Shown here: piece by piece, positions 10,676 through 22,547 of the stretch
Numbering within the stretch: the stretch's first letter is position 1
How the letters are laid out: every line of letters starts with the position of its first letter
Origin: Lojkania enalia
Taxonomy: Eukaryota; Ascomycota; Dothideomycetes; Pleosporales
DNA length: 64,000 bases
NCBI GenBank assembly: GCA_010094045.1
Contig: ML986767.1
Coordinates: forward strand, 1-64,000
Reading direction: 5' to 3'
Notes under the pieces: generated by a model
Seen by the model: the letters and a program-made list of their open reading frames with translations, nothing else
Told to the model about the DNA's origin: nothing
The model's database searches: none
Made by a program: the position numbers and the translations under genes

Positions 10676-11560
10676 TGCTAGAAGCTTTCGCATTGATTTC
10701 GGGCGGGCTGGAACTGGTTCCTCTTCCTCATATGCTTCCCTCACTTGAATGCTAGGTAAAGCGGTCTTTAGACTGATAGTAAGGTATCTAATTACCTCAA
10801 TCTTTTGCTGGGCGATGGCCCACACATACCACTGTCGTCCCAAGCCCATTTGCCGCAGAAAACCCGCTTTCACGTGTTTGACCCGTTACGTATAGTATAT
10901 TCTTACTTGTGAGCTCTGCCGGTATCCAGTCTGTACGCCGAGCCATCTGCGCAACACGATGTACTTCGTTCGGATTAAAGGCGTTTAATATAGCAACTAC
11001 ATTGACATCCTCATATTCACCCAATTGTTCGCGTTCGACGCGCCCGAATCCATACGTCATCTGTGGTAAAGGTAACGCTCTGGGCTTATATACCTTTCCG
11101 ATAACCCCAATCTTTCTATCCGGATCGCCCTTGTATCTTTGTGCGTAGAGATTCTTAACGATGTTGATCTTAACGACGTTGATCCCGAGGCGCTCCACCT
11201 ACGCTGCGCTCTATCCAATAGTAAGGCGCTCGTCAAAGGAAGCGTGACTGGAGAGGACAAAAGTGCCTCTTCGAACCCGCCGTATGTCGAGTGCATATGG
11301 CCGGTGAAGGAAGTATACAATCCGCGGAGATCAAGTGTTATGATGATGAGAAGTCCCTTGGGCTCCATCGACAGCTCCGATCTCCTTTGTATCTATCCAA
11401 CCTATGTCGTCATATTCTTCCCGCGTTAGGGTTACACCAAGAACAATTCGGTCTATTACCGCGGTGTTCGGATCGTATCTAGAATACCTTTAGACGTGGT
11501 AAAGGAGAGGCACGTCGTTCGCTTTCGGTGGGAGGAATGTGGAAAGGGAATTAGTTAATA
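10676..11560 (-). pseudogene. NIF3-family pseudogene
   Basis: A decayed copy of a NIF3 (dinuclear-metal, 'GTP cyclohydrolase 1 type 2/NGG1-interacting factor 3') protein. One minus-strand frame carries YDPNTAVIDRIVLGVTLT, then YFLHRPYALDIRRVRRGT, VLSSHASFDERLTIG, YKGDPDRKIGVIGKVYKP, TYGFGRVE and finally ILYVTGQTRESGFSAANG / VVCVGHR, which resembles the NIF3 C-terminal metal-site block. The frame is broken by TGA at 11331-11333, TAG at 11211-11213 and 11199-11201, and a TAA further upstream. A further TGA near 10797 is followed by a frameshift, after which IRYLTISLKTALPSIQVREA continues in another frame to a TGA at about 10676. The nonsense codons are of the kind produced by C-to-T or G-to-A change (CGA, CAG, TGG). 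The 5' limit is uncertain. Confidence 0.6.
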
Positions 11561-12196
11561 TCGAGTGTGTCAGTCGACTATGCATGGTCCCCCTAATCAG
11601 TAACAATAGGTCTCCTTGTATACCGGGAGCGAGGGAGTAAAGGGCGCATTTTCAAGCCAGATCTTGGTAGTACTTATTGAAAAAGGTTATGACACTTGAA
11701 GATGCGTTGAGAATCTAGGCTTATTAGTAGCTTGTGATTGATGAGCGGTTGAGGCGATCGAAGATGATAAGAGTAAGAGTCTATGGTTGGACGTCTTTTT
11801 AAGGTCCTGCGCAACATGTGAATAGCGTTAATCGTCTCGAGTTGCACATGAAGAGACGCTATGAAGCAACACCCGCAGACAAACACGAAATCGGAGCTAG
11901 TCCTTTTTCAGTCAAGTGCCCAATTTTTCCCCCGAGTTCCATGCCATCGCCGCGCCCTACGGCTTCCTAATATCGACAACGGAATGCGTGAAGACATCCA
12001 TTTCTGATAAGTATCTGGCCATGAGCGTCTTTTGGATAGTGTAGTTGTAGTCCTGCCTGCCATCGGTTTTTATTGGCTGACTAAGTCTTAATTTCTCGTC
12101 ACTTCTGTTCCCTCCTCTTGACCATTCCTCGCAACAGTCATTGTGCTCTTTATATCTCCCAATACTCCTATTAGCTCTATCAAACTCCTCGCAAGA
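11561..12196. other. Intergenic, promoter side of the AlaX-like gene
   Basis: No supported gene. The stretch just upstream of 12197 is pyrimidine rich on the plus strand, consistent with a fungal promoter/5' UTR. Confidence 0.4.
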
Positions 12197-13582
12197 ATGT
12201 CCGTAGAGGGTCCCATACCGGCCATTGTAGGCGCGTTGTCTTGTCAAAAAGATTCCTATCTCAAAACGCTTGACACACGCGTAGTCTCCTGTATTGAATA
12301 TGTCCCCCCAAGATCCACTCAAATAGCAGGCAAAACCAAATCCAAAAAAGCCACGGATCCAGAAAAATTTGTAGAAAACGGTGCTTCGCCCGAATCCAAA
12401 ACGTGGCTCATTGAACTCGCCGATAGTATCCTCTTCCCAGAAGGCGGCGGCCAGCCAACAGACCATGGTACAATCACCCCCGTGACTCAAGATCCGGCCG
12501 AAGCAATCCCGATCAAGAGCATCCAGCGCCACGGCCTTCGCTGTATGCATTTCTCGCCCAAGCCTCTCGACCCAGGCACTATGGTTCGGCAGGATGTGGA
12601 TTTCAACCGCCGCTGGGACCACATGCAGCAGCATACGGGGCAGCATTTACTTTGTGCTATTATGACTGCTATGCACATTGAGGACGTTGGATGGGGCATG
12701 GGCCCCGAGGGAGAGATGAACTACGTAGAACTAAAGCGCAAACCCAACGACGACGAAATAAGTGAGATCCAGGAAAGATGCGCCGAAGCCATTCGCTTGA
12801 GCATACCAATCACCGTGGAAACGCCCGGCGATGCAAAAGCAGACAGCCTGCCCGGCGACTATGATAAAGAGAAAGGCGTCGTCAGGTTCATCAAGATCGG
12901 GGATATCGACTACAATGCGTAAGTTGCGCATATCATCTTCTACAAACTATCTGATCGACTCATTTAATATAGATGCTGCGGCACCCATCTCAAGTCAACG
13001 GCACACATCTCTCTTATCTTACTCCACCACACGCAGACCATCCGCGGAACGAACTGTCGATTGTACTTCACATGCGGAAACCGTGCCATTAAACTCGCTA
13101 GCTCGTCAATCAATGCCCTTCGGGCCATTGGCGTATCTCTCTCCTCCGGCTCAGCACCCTCAGAAGTCCAATCCAGCGTTCAGATTCTCAGTGACAAGCT
13201 CTCAGAGTCTAGGAAGAAGGAGCAGAAGCTCCTTCGAGAGATTGCCAAATTTGAAAGTGATCGTATCAAAGCCGTTTTGCAGCCCGGGAAAAGTGTGTGG
13301 AGTCACCGCGCGTCGGATGGGCTGGATTTCATCAACTCGATTGTGTTTGAACTCAAGGAGGCCATTAAAGGAGGCGGGGCGGTCGTTTTGGCCTCGGGCG
13401 AGGAGAAATCGACAGGGTATATCATGATTATTGGTGAGCAATCACTAGTAGAAATTCTCGCTGCCAAAGTCAAAGAGGTGGTTTCGGCGGTCAAAGGTGG
13501 TGGGAAGGGCAAGTGGCAGGGCAAGGTAGCGGCATGGAAAAAGGGCGAGATAGAGGCTTTGAGGAAAGCTGTCGAGGAGTAG
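12197..13582 (+). CDS. Alanyl-tRNA editing protein (AlaX / AARSD1 type)
   Basis: A 443-aa trans-editing protein that hydrolyses Ser- or Gly-mischarged tRNA-Ala. The model is join(12197-12918, 12973-13582) with a 54-nt intron. The AlaX zinc/catalytic motif HTGQH is at residues 146-150, and its partner C-x3-H (CCGTH, 242-246) is rebuilt exactly across the splice. FPEGGGQPTDHG (80-91) is the typical first-strand motif of the editing domain. The C-terminal half has an amphipathic helical stretch (KLSESRKKEQKLLREIAKFE) and a Gly-rich, Lys-rich tail resembling the alanyl-tRNA synthetase C-terminal domain. The length fits the long, eukaryotic AARSD1 class rather than the short archaeal AlaX-S. The start Met gives a plausible N-terminus; the upstream frame begins only with GTG. 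Confidence 0.92.
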
Positions 13583-13843
13583 GGCTTACCACTCCTTTAC
13601 TGAGTCTTAGTCATGGATATTTTGCTTTTCTCTAACTTTGTATAGATTACGTTATTAGAAATGATAGAAGAGCGAGCGTGGCGATAGAGGGGTGTTAAAC
13701 GACCATTTCTCGTGCAAATACACATCCCCACGCCCCCTCAAGATATTCACAGTGAAATTTATGTCCACACAAGAAATTAAATATATACATGAAAAGAGAT
13801 GTCTTGGGGAAATAGCATCCAACGTAGCGGTTCTATTCGGTCT

Positions 13844-15110
13844 TCAAACACTGTACACTTTAACCGAATTGACTAACCAATAAGTCTGCTCATCCGTTAG
13901 TCTCACATCAGTTCAAAAAGAATCCTAAACGACTCACATCGCCGAACGACTGAGGCTGCTGAGCCACATATGCATTGCAGCTCGGATTGACCTGGGCGCA
14001 GGACGTTGATCCCCAGACCTGCCCAGCCCAATCCCCACAAAATGTAATATCAAAAATCTACCAAGAATCAGCGCCCGTCCTTGCCCACGATCATGCTTCG
14101 CAACTCACGATATTCATATTGGAGAACTTGGCGTCGAAGTTGCAGCCCGCGAAATTCGCAGTCGGCTGGCCCCAGCTGTTGGGATCCGGGCTCCCGTTCC
14201 GGATGTTGGCGGGCACGTCTCTGGCGGCGAAGTACCAAACCTTGATCCCGGAGCTAGTCCAAAGCGCGGCATATACACCGCCGCCGTTCGCATTGAAAGC
14301 CGTCCCGTAGCTGGTGGCTGAGGTAGACTGGACGCTACAGCCGACGAAGCCGCCGTTTGCACCGCAGTCGGCTTCACCAATTGGACGGCCGCTTTGCCCG
14401 CCAGATCCAACGGAGGGGACGCAGCCGGGAGATGTGTGGAGGGTGATTTGATTGTATGTGTTGAGGTTCACACCTTCAAGGATGTCGAGTTCTGCGGCGC
14501 ATTAGACAAAGAAAAACATGTAAAGAAATGAGGATAAAGCGTACCGCCCTGGTTGGGCCAGTTCGGACCCACCATCCAGAACGCCGGCCAGGATCCGCAG
14601 TTGCTTCCGGGAACGTGTGCGAAGTCGGCGATGACCAAGGCATGGTTGTACGCTCGTTTGCTCTGGATCCTAACGCTCTTGCGTCCTGGGCCATTGGGAC
14701 TAAGGATTGTCCTGGTGTCCACGCCCATGTACACTTGGTTGCCCCTGTTTGCGATTAAACCGTCCTGCTGGGCTTGTTGCTGGTTGACGTATGTAACGAA
14801 ACCATCTATGGAAAGATGTCAGTCCAGGAATGTCAGCTCCTATAAGACTACATACGAGTGGGGTCTGCGATCTAGTATTCAATATGAGCTGAGAATGTGT
14901 GAGCTGGACGGTTCTGCTTACCGCTTGGACGTCGAACTTGCTCAGCCAGTTGCTGGAATCATACGTTTCGATCAAGCCATAGGCATTAGTGCTAAAATCA
15001 GGAGCTACAGGGGAAGAGACATTATTAGGAAAATATCCTGGACCTGCAGGGAATGCTTTCGTAGCAGTCCAAAAGAGTGGAAGAAAGCTAATAAGTTTGT
15101 TGATAAGCAT
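13844..15110 (-). CDS. Secreted GH16 mixed-linkage endo-1,3(4)-beta-glucanase
   Basis: A 336-aa secreted glycoside hydrolase family 16 enzyme that cleaves beta-1,3/1,4-glucans. The model is complement(13844-13885, 13938-14057, 14109-14491, 14545-14805, 14856-14871, 14922-15110), six exons summing to 1011 nt. A signal peptide ([19 protein letters not shown]) starts the protein. The catalytic motif ELDILEG is at residues 156-162 with nucleophile E156, D158 and acid/base E161; it is created across the exon 3/4 junction. [14 protein letters not shown] precedes it and [12 protein letters not shown] follows, as in fungal mixed-linkage glucanases. The 42-nt last exon supplies the usual C-terminal strand [10 protein letters not shown]. 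Exon 2 is only 16 nt, coding IADPT, and all introns are 50-53 nt. Confidence 0.93.
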
Positions 15111-16961
15111 TATGACTAGCTGAAGTAGGTAGAAAGGAGCGGATGGTTCCACAGAGAACTATAGCTATCTAGGTGCTACCATCTCGTAGGTTATATAGAA
15201 ATTCATATGGAAGTTACTTTAAGGTAGAGTTTCGAATGCTGGGTCGGCTGTTGAGGGTAACTGACAAAATGCTCCGGGCATGGAGAATCAATGTGATCAG
15301 ATACCCAGCAAATAGGCCGGCCTCACTATTGGCGGGTGGAGAATATTGTTACATTTGAAGCCCTTGCCAGTAAGGATTGTGATGCATTGCGCCAAGGGGT
15401 CTCGGGAGATCAACCAAGCTAGGAAGTTCATGATTGCTTAGCCTGACGAGGGACGAAGTGTGGACAAGGCATCTGACAGGAGTGGAAGTACCAAACAATC
15501 TGGAATGAAATATGAATAATAGTTAGGCCGGGATGGAAATGTAGATTTGATCGCAAGGGGAAGGCAAAAGCGCAATCCCATGGGATGATATGATTTGGCG
15601 AGAACCCTGTTCTGTTCATCAAACTACGCCCGCTTCCATGGCGACTATTTAGCGCCCCAAAATGACCACAAACCTCAATCAATGTTTGAAACAACCTTAG
15701 GGAACGAAAGATTGTTCAAGCATTCATCGTATGATAACAAGGATCAAGCGTTCTAGATCTTCCCTCTGCCCTAGTTAGTAAAAACCAAGTCCACTACAAA
15801 GCAATACCATGCCGGAATACCAGGGGAACGAGGTAAATAAATGAGCCGTCCTTTTAAAATGGTAGAGCGCCGGCGTAGAGGAAGACGTCTAAGAAAATGT
15901 TGCCCAAACTTACAACCGTTCTCAGGGTGTTCGCATGCTATACTGTACGGATTACCTTTTTGAGTCAACCAGGTGCGACGAGGGTCGACCCATGACTCAA
16001 TATTTGATACTCTAGGTCATCCAACTCCGCAGATCTTGGGTCGCATTCCTAGCCACGCGCGCAAGTCCTTCAACGCTCTCCATTCATACGGCTTCGATTC
16101 AAGGTGGCTCTAGTGACGCAACCCTTCTACGCATAGTGTTCCAGCTTAGTTTTCAAGCCCGGCAGGTTTGACATTAAGAGCATAGCAGAAGTTATCGTCG
16201 TATCGGAAAGACTAATTAGAACCATGTCGATTTACTAAACGCATTGCTTGGGGACGTTGAATTACCCTTTCCGCCGCGCAGAGGGTTTGCAAGGCTGCGA
16301 TAGCGAGGGAAATCTTGTGAGAGTGGTTGCCCGGGGCTAGAGACGCATGGGAGGGGAACGAGGGGATACTTCATCAGTTGGCACAGAACAAAAATCATGT
16401 GAACTTTCAGGAGAGCTGTACAGGAGCGGGTATCGTTGGGATATGAGGTTGCAAATGTAGACCGCGGAGCGGAATGAGTGCTAAGTCTCAGGAGCTATTG
16501 CATATGACACCTTCCTGAACTGTGCGGCTAGTCTATCTTCGTTCAACTCACAGAACCTCGACTACATCATGTTCCGGGCCTGCAGAAAGCAGAAGACACT
16601 ACAAATGCTACTGTGGAGGCGCAAACCTAGAAGCAAGAGGCGACTTGGCCAACTCAGTTTAGTGATACGGACGTTCAGTCCTGCATCTGATCAAGTTGAT
16701 CTCATGTTCTCGGGGCTAAGGGCTATGCCGAGGCCTACCTCCACCGTTGCTTAATCCACAAAAAAGCGAACCCCGAGATTAGCAGAGACTTTAGGAATAG
16801 CTTCTACACATATATTATATCGCCGGGGTAAGTTTGTAGAACTTGACGAGTGTAAGCCAAAGCAATTTCCGGGGCGGCCACCACCAGTACTACCGTTGCA
16901 CGCAACAAAGCCGTCAACACGATCTACGCCGTATCCTTATCCATCATTGTCCGTCTACGCT
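15111..16961. other. 1.85-kb intergenic region
   Basis: Shared divergent 5' region of the GH16 gene and the PEBP gene. No frame longer than ~90 codons and no recognisable protein motif was found. A small divergent-promoter element set is likely but not visible as specific sites. Confidence 0.4.
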
Positions 16962-17522
16962 ATGCCTACCGAACCGCCCAGCGTCAGGCATATCCTCGTC
17001 CAGTGCAAGGATGTGGCCGAGCCAACCCTGCGCATCCACTTTCCGACGATAACGGTCTCGTCACCAGCTACCTCAGTTACTAAGGATGCATCCAAACCTG
17101 CGCCATCCCTATCAATCCCTTCCAAGATTGTGAACCCATCTGCTAAATACATTGCCATTGCTCTTGACCCGGATGCACCCTTCCCTTCCATGCCTCTACT
17201 CGGCCCCGTCCTGCACTGGATTCAGACTGATCTGACTACCGACGACGACGCAGATGATGATGGCTGGATCAAGCTTACTTCAAGCGCAAAGGCGGTCGTA
17301 TATTGGGGACCACCGGGACCACCACCCATCTCGGCACCGCACCGCTATGTTTTCTTGGTTTGGGAGCAGCCCAAAGACCTTACCAACGAACAGGCTAGGA
17401 CAAGCCTAGGTCTGCCAGAAGAAGTCGGCTTGCGATCTCGTGTGAGGTGGAATCAAGAGGATTGTGAGAAGATACTAGGGCTTGGTCAAGTTTTGGGGGG
17501 GAATTATTTTGTCGCTGGGTGA
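16962..17522 (+). CDS. PEBP-family protein
   Basis: A 186-aa single-exon phosphatidylethanolamine-binding protein of the PEBP/TFS1 family; members bind anionic lipids and inhibit proteases or kinases. The CR1 signature DPDAPFPS is at residues 69-76 followed by LGPVLHWIQ. The CR2 region, about residues 115-135, reads YWGPPGPPP then APHRYVFLVWEQ, with the His of the ligand pocket. Length agrees with the family. The frame is open further upstream but begins with TTG, so ATG 16962 is preferred. The family would allow either a cytosolic inhibitor (TFS1-like) or a secreted form; no signal peptide is present from this start. Confidence 0.9.
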   Translation: MPTEPPSVRHILVQCKDVAEPTLRIHFPTITVSSPATSVTKDASKPAPSLSIPSKIVNPSAKYIAIALDPDAPFPSMPLLGPVLHWIQTDLTTDDDADDDGWIKLTSSAKAVVYWGPPGPPPISAPHRYVFLVWEQPKDLTNEQARTSLGLPEEVGLRSRVRWNQEDCEKILGLGQVLGGNYFVAG

Positions 17523-17698
17523 GTGAAAAATAGTAACGCCTTAAAACACCTATCGCATACTTCCGATTCTTCCAGATAAATTCTCAGCTCACTGTTTGTG
17601 AAATGTGGGGAATGTAAGCTACGTTTAGAGTAATAATTGCTCTAGAAATACGTTTCTTTGCTCTTAAATACGTCGCACATACCTATTGAAATTGGATA

Positions 17699-18720
17699 CT
17701 AGTCTTTTGTCAGTTGTACTTTGGCAATGTCCCAGACGCTACGCTCGCTCCAAGCGCGGAACTCAATCAAGAAGTCGTTTTCGTAAATCGTGATTTTGTA
17801 CGCGGCAGTTACAAAGCCGTCATATCTTCCTGGAGTAGTGTAGCTGACGTTGAATAACATAACGCCTGAGGAAGCGCCTCCGGCTTGGACAACCAGGTAA
17901 CCCTGCACGGCGTGAAGTTAATGGAGGTTCAGAAACAGGATATGGCCGAGGCTGGTGCTATATACTTACGGGCTCGGCCTCAGCGCTACTATTCCAGTAT
18001 GTCCCATACAGAAAAGCCAGTGTATAATCACCAGCTCCCGCACCCTCAACGGTCTGATTCATACTACAGGGAATACCGTCTCTGTCATTGTATATGCGCG
18101 CAATAGTTTCAGTATCGTCCGAATTACCGCTTGGATTGTCGGCTGATGCCCAACATAACTGTGGGTTGTTATCTATTTCCAGTGTCCAGTCCTGCATGCC
18201 GTTGTTGAACTCAGCATTCTTTATCAGATTATCAGCGCTCAAAGACGAAGGATAGGGTGCTGGAGCAGAAATTGTCTCGAATGTCGATTTCTTCACAGCC
18301 GTTGCCGTGGCTGAAGCCGACGTGGTGGTGGGTGTTGTTGCTGGCGCAGATGTACCAGTAGAACGGGAAGCCAAACCGCCGGCAATCCCTCCGGCTAGGG
18401 CCCCTATAGCTACTAGAATTGCAATGGCGATTACCCATATTGTGCGCTTTTTGAGGCCGAAGATGTAAGTCTTGCTTTCCGCGGCGGGAGTCGCGGGAGT
18501 TGCTCCCGAATCGACGACCTGGGGTAAATTACGAACGTCTCGGTTGGCTGTCACGTATTCTGGGAACTGAGGGTATACCACCTCCTTTCCTGAAACTACT
18601 GGTATCGATCCAGTCGCTGCGACCTGTTTTTCTTCCAACGCCGGATCGCGCCCCTGTAGATAACCAATTAGCTTGCGGGAGATGTTAGAGAATACTGGGA
18701 CGTACTAGTGAGCCCTGCAT
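17699..18720 (-). CDS. Single-pass membrane protein with Ser/Thr stalk and beta-rich ectodomain
   Basis: The family is not firmly recognised. The model is complement(17699-17902, 17970-18653, 18706-18720), 300 aa. Exon 1 is only five codons (MQGSL), then a 52-nt intron. Residues ~6-70 are hydrophilic, a basic KKR anchor follows, and IWVIAIAILVAIGALAGG is a single membrane span. A Thr/Ser/Ala-rich stretch (likely O-glycosylated) leads to a C-terminal domain beginning NLIKNAEFNNGMQDWTLEI, with Cys pairs and repeated aromatic strands. This is the arrangement of many fungal surface proteins whose N-terminus is inside and whose C-terminal carbohydrate-binding-like domain is outside. Carbohydrate binding is inference from the N-x-x-F-x-x-G-x-x-x-W pattern common to CBM4/9-like folds. 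Confidence 0.7.
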
Positions 18721-19622
18721 CTTTAGCGATTGCAGACTTTCTTATATTGGGAACATAGGAGTGAGAGCAAGCAGAGGACTCGCGAGGCTCGATTGATCGA
18801 TTCCTCGCAGCCTTCTGCTGTACTTATGTTCTGCGGAAGGCTGAGCTGGTGGCAATAGTAAAGGGTGATAGCGTCCATCCAGAGCATCTTGGCATAGAGC
18901 CATCACGGAAAGCAATAAGCCTTCGCGTCAATCTAGAATAGGCTTCGACCACAACTAGAAAGGTCATGCTATTCATTCTCGAGGAGTCTCGCCTATCCTG
19001 GAAATAGGCGCGGCTGGCTAGACGCCACTCGGCTAAGAGCACTATCTTTAGCGTTAGCGAGAGTATCAATTCAATCGTTATGCAGAGACTTCCCTTAATA
19101 AAGATGCATGGCAACCTTGCGCGACCGATGCAAGTTTTTATCTCTCTTTACATCGATGAATCAAGCGAAAACCCCCATAGAAATTATGGTCAGTTAACAG
19201 TAGAGCTACGTTGCCAAAATGAGAGAATACTACTAGCGACACGAGAATCGAGGGAAGAATTTCAGAACGTAGCGGGACATACAATTCCATTTACAACAAG
19301 TGCTAACTGAAACCGAAAGCATCAACGTGCAGAAAATAAGGCAGTTGCAGACATCAACAGCGAGAAAATTATCATTGGAATTTATTAGCTATAAGACTAA
19401 TGGGGTCTCAGTTGGTAACACCATCCCGCTTCCCATACAAATTAGTCTCATGTCTGCCACCACTACCTGCCACGATATCAACGTGATCGTTCTGAGCTGA
19501 AGCTCCGGCAGACTGTATCATGAAGGACAAAAACAAGCCCGGAGTATAAAGTGAGGAAACGAGATTAAAGAATAATAGCACAGGTCGTCGTCACAACCGG
19601 GATCTGTGGACGACTCGTCTCC
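18721..19622. other. Intergenic between the membrane-protein gene and the aquaporin 3' end
   Basis: No supported coding sequence; no repeats or RNA genes recognised. Confidence 0.4.
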
Positions 19623-21061
19623 CTAGGAGTGCGCGCTTGAACGATACCCAGCACTACCAGATTCAGCAGTCGGCCCACTCTGGTAGCTGGTCTCCGACTC
19701 GAGCTCAGTATAGCGTGAACGGGACGAATTCAAGCTACTACGACGATGTTGAGCCCTTGGGCGTTCGTTGGCGTGATCTATCGGAGAATGCTGACCATCA
19801 CTGCCGTGTAGGTAGACGGGTGATGGGTGGCTAGGGATGAAATACATGCCAGTGTCCGCAGAGCTAACTCCCCGCGGCGTTGAGACATTTAGGCGTGACG
19901 GAGGTAGAGGGTTGCCGATAGGGTGAACGGGTTGCAGGAATTCGGATTCGTCCGTCCCATCAGTTCGATGCCCTAGCACAGTCTAAGCATGGGTTTGAGA
20001 AGCATAGGATATCGCTGACAAGCACGCAGGGGATTGGTACTCACTTGCGGAACGATGTGGTTCATCGCTAGAATCCCGTGACTCCGCATGTCGTGTCTCT
20101 CGAACTTCTCGGCCATCACTGTCGGCACCCGGATTGGCGGTTTCATACTCAAGGATCTTAATCAGGCGGTAAAACAGCACAGCAACTATAGCCCCAAGTA
20201 TAGGCCCAATCCAATAAATCCAGTGATAGGAATCGAATGTTACGAGAATAACATCGGGGCCGAAAGATCGAGCCGGATTCAGAGAGCCTCCCGTGAAATA
20301 GACGCCTACCCACATTAGTATAGAAGTCCGCCACCTTGCGCCAGGCATCCTTACCGGCCAATTCAGCAATGAACAGAGCCAAACCAATCCCGATCGGGGC
20401 CAGAAAAGTGGCTTTGTGCTTTTCAGCCGCCAACATGAGAATTGTGAAGATCAATTCAGCTGTCAAAAACATTTCAATGAATAGCCCGCGTACAACCGAA
20501 GTGTCTAAGTTGAGTGAAGTTCGCACTGCAAGGGGTCCTGGGAACAATGTTGACACTATTCCAGCCGCAGAAATGCCTGCAAGAACTTGCGAAATGATTA
20601 GGAGCCCTGCTTTGAGCCAGTCTAGAGCTCCAATCAATGCTAGCGCTATTGTCACCTACATAGTATATTAGACCCATAGATGAGAAAGTGCAAAAGCTTA
20701 ATTGGCTGATACTGACCGCGGGGTTGAAGATGCCACCACTGATGCGGTAAAAGGTCCAGACATTGACAGCGAGAGAGAAGCCAAATGCCAAAGAGATATA
20801 CAGCAAAGTGGAGGCTTCAGGCAGTGAATCTGGTTCTCCGGGAGGTGTATTCGCTATTTGGGTGCCAGCAAACGCAAAGAAGAGGAACAGAAACGTTCCT
20901 ATGAATTCGCCTAGGATAGATATGAAAATGTGGCGGACTCTGTTTGGCAACCAGGTGCATGCTGGCAAGCGTGTTTCTCCAGCCCGTTTCGGGTCTGATG
21001 TGTAGACCGGCTTCATGCCCGGCAGGACCATGAAGCTCTCGGACGGTCTGTTGAAGCTCAT
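19623..21061 (-). CDS. Aquaporin (MIP family)
   Basis: A 418-aa membrane channel of the major intrinsic protein family. The model is complement(19623-19972, 20045-20305, 20355-20655, 20717-21061). Both pore signatures are present: GGIFNPAVT, rebuilt across intron 1, and GGSLNPARSFGP near the start of exon 3. The second NPA is followed by R-S rather than R-D, which in this family favours an orthodox water channel over an aquaglyceroporin. Six hydrophobic segments are visible, beginning HIFISILGEFIGTFLFLFFA. The C-terminal ~130 residues are a long charged and Ser-rich cytoplasmic tail. The last intron (19973-20044, 72 nt) is the least certain: keeping the frame through RYTELESETSYQS requires the acceptor at 19973; without it the protein would stop about 20 residues later. 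Confidence 0.88.
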
Positions 21062-22547
21062 TCGGGCGAGGCGAGAGTTTGTGTATACAAATATACGACC
21101 GACTTGGGAGGGTGAATGCGCCCAAAACAAATAGAATAAGGTGAAGCAACTCGATTAATAGGATATGAACTAAGGGAACCAAGTATTGCACAGGACGTAG
21201 GATAGATGTTTGCAGAAATGAATAGGTACCGAATGTGAATGTAAGAGAAGGGAAATGAAAAGAAAAGAATGCGAAGATAAAGGATAAGGAAGAGACGAAA
21301 TTTGGAAAGAGACACCTGGCACTGATGGTGGAAATGGCGAAAGCATCTCGAAGCACGTCCACAGCGCCTTCTCCAGGAGGGTATAGGGACTGGACTGCAT
21401 GTAGAATGGCAGTTGCTACTACTCGCCCTCCTCTTGATTGTCTTGCTGATGGCGCAATGAAAGTTTCCAGAACGATGCAGAAATGGCTTTGCCTTAGATT
21501 AGTGATCTAGAACCTACTCAAATTCTGGGAGGAGTTGCAACTACCCTTCTGATGCAAATCGCAAGTCTCCAATGTGCTTGGTTATGGGATGGGAGAGATG
21601 GTAACATAGCGAGCAGGTGTGCATCCGGGCAGAGGTCATCGTTGAGTAAGACTAATTGCGAAGTGAAGATAGCATAACTATTTTCTAAGCCGATATACCC
21701 ACCAGATGGGTGTGATATAAAGTGAGCCCCCACACGCGCGGCTACTCCCGGTGTCATTGACCGCATCTAGTAAGACCAAGTGCCCCACTACCAGCCCACG
21801 CAGACATGGTCTTTCATCTTGGATTTGTGCATGATGGAAGCCCAGATCTAACCTGTCTACTGAGGATCTAGCCAATTCACGGGGGGAACGCTCTCCAGGG
21901 CCATTTCCATTTCTCTCCCCGTGGAGGAGTGGGAAGGCATATGAACAACGGGGATGAAAATGAAACTGGTCGACTTGTGACAATAGTCGAAACATCTCAT
22001 CGGATCGGCGGAACCTGGGCGGGCGCAGCACCTTGGAAGGATGAGGCGGGTTCATTATTCCTAGGCATTACTGTAATTATTTGAAGGTGCGACAGAAACG
22101 TGCCGTGGTGCCGTCGCGAGGGGTTGGGAGGGGAGCTCTAGGGCTTGGCGTGCGACTCGGACCTGCAAGGCTGAACGCATGCATCACGAGCCTTCCTCCT
22201 GCGAAAGGCTGCTCTCTCATTTTCGCTCATTCTCGCCGCTCCTGTACTTCTTTTCTCTCCCGTGATTCATTCTTACTTTGCGCGCCTTGTGTTCGACTAC
22301 TCTCTGGCGGAATAGGAGGAAGCTGCTTCCGCCCCGCTCCCTCCCCGCTCCCTCCCCGCTCCCTCACACCACTACCACCACCCGTATCGCCACACCGAGC
22401 GGCGCACACACGCACAAACACAGAGTCCTCCGCGTTTTACTGGACACTACTGCCGGATGCATCGGCGACAACCATAAGGTTCTGGCATATTTACTGCCAT
22501 TTGTTCCTAACCACAATCCAAGTGCCGCCCATCGCCGACGATTCAGC
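21062..22547. other. Divergent intergenic region with a short 11-bp tandem repeat
   Basis: Shared 5' region of aquaporin and the PA-TM-RING gene. The plus-strand half near 22180-22500 is strongly pyrimidine rich, as in fungal promoters. Three exact copies of CCCCGCTCCCT occupy 22332-22364. No gene is supported, although the RING reading frame is open back to 22278. Confidence 0.5.
22332..22364 (+). repeat. 3 x 11-bp CCCCGCTCCCT tandem repeat
   Basis: Three perfect head-to-tail copies about 180 bp upstream of the PA-TM-RING start codon, inside a CT-rich tract likely to be promoter or 5' UTR. Confidence 0.9.

Noticed and set aside
10797..11198. 133-aa minus-strand ORF as an independent gene
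   Set aside because: It begins with GTG directly after a TAG and the same family similarity continues upstream through stops, so it is the open part of a pseudogene.
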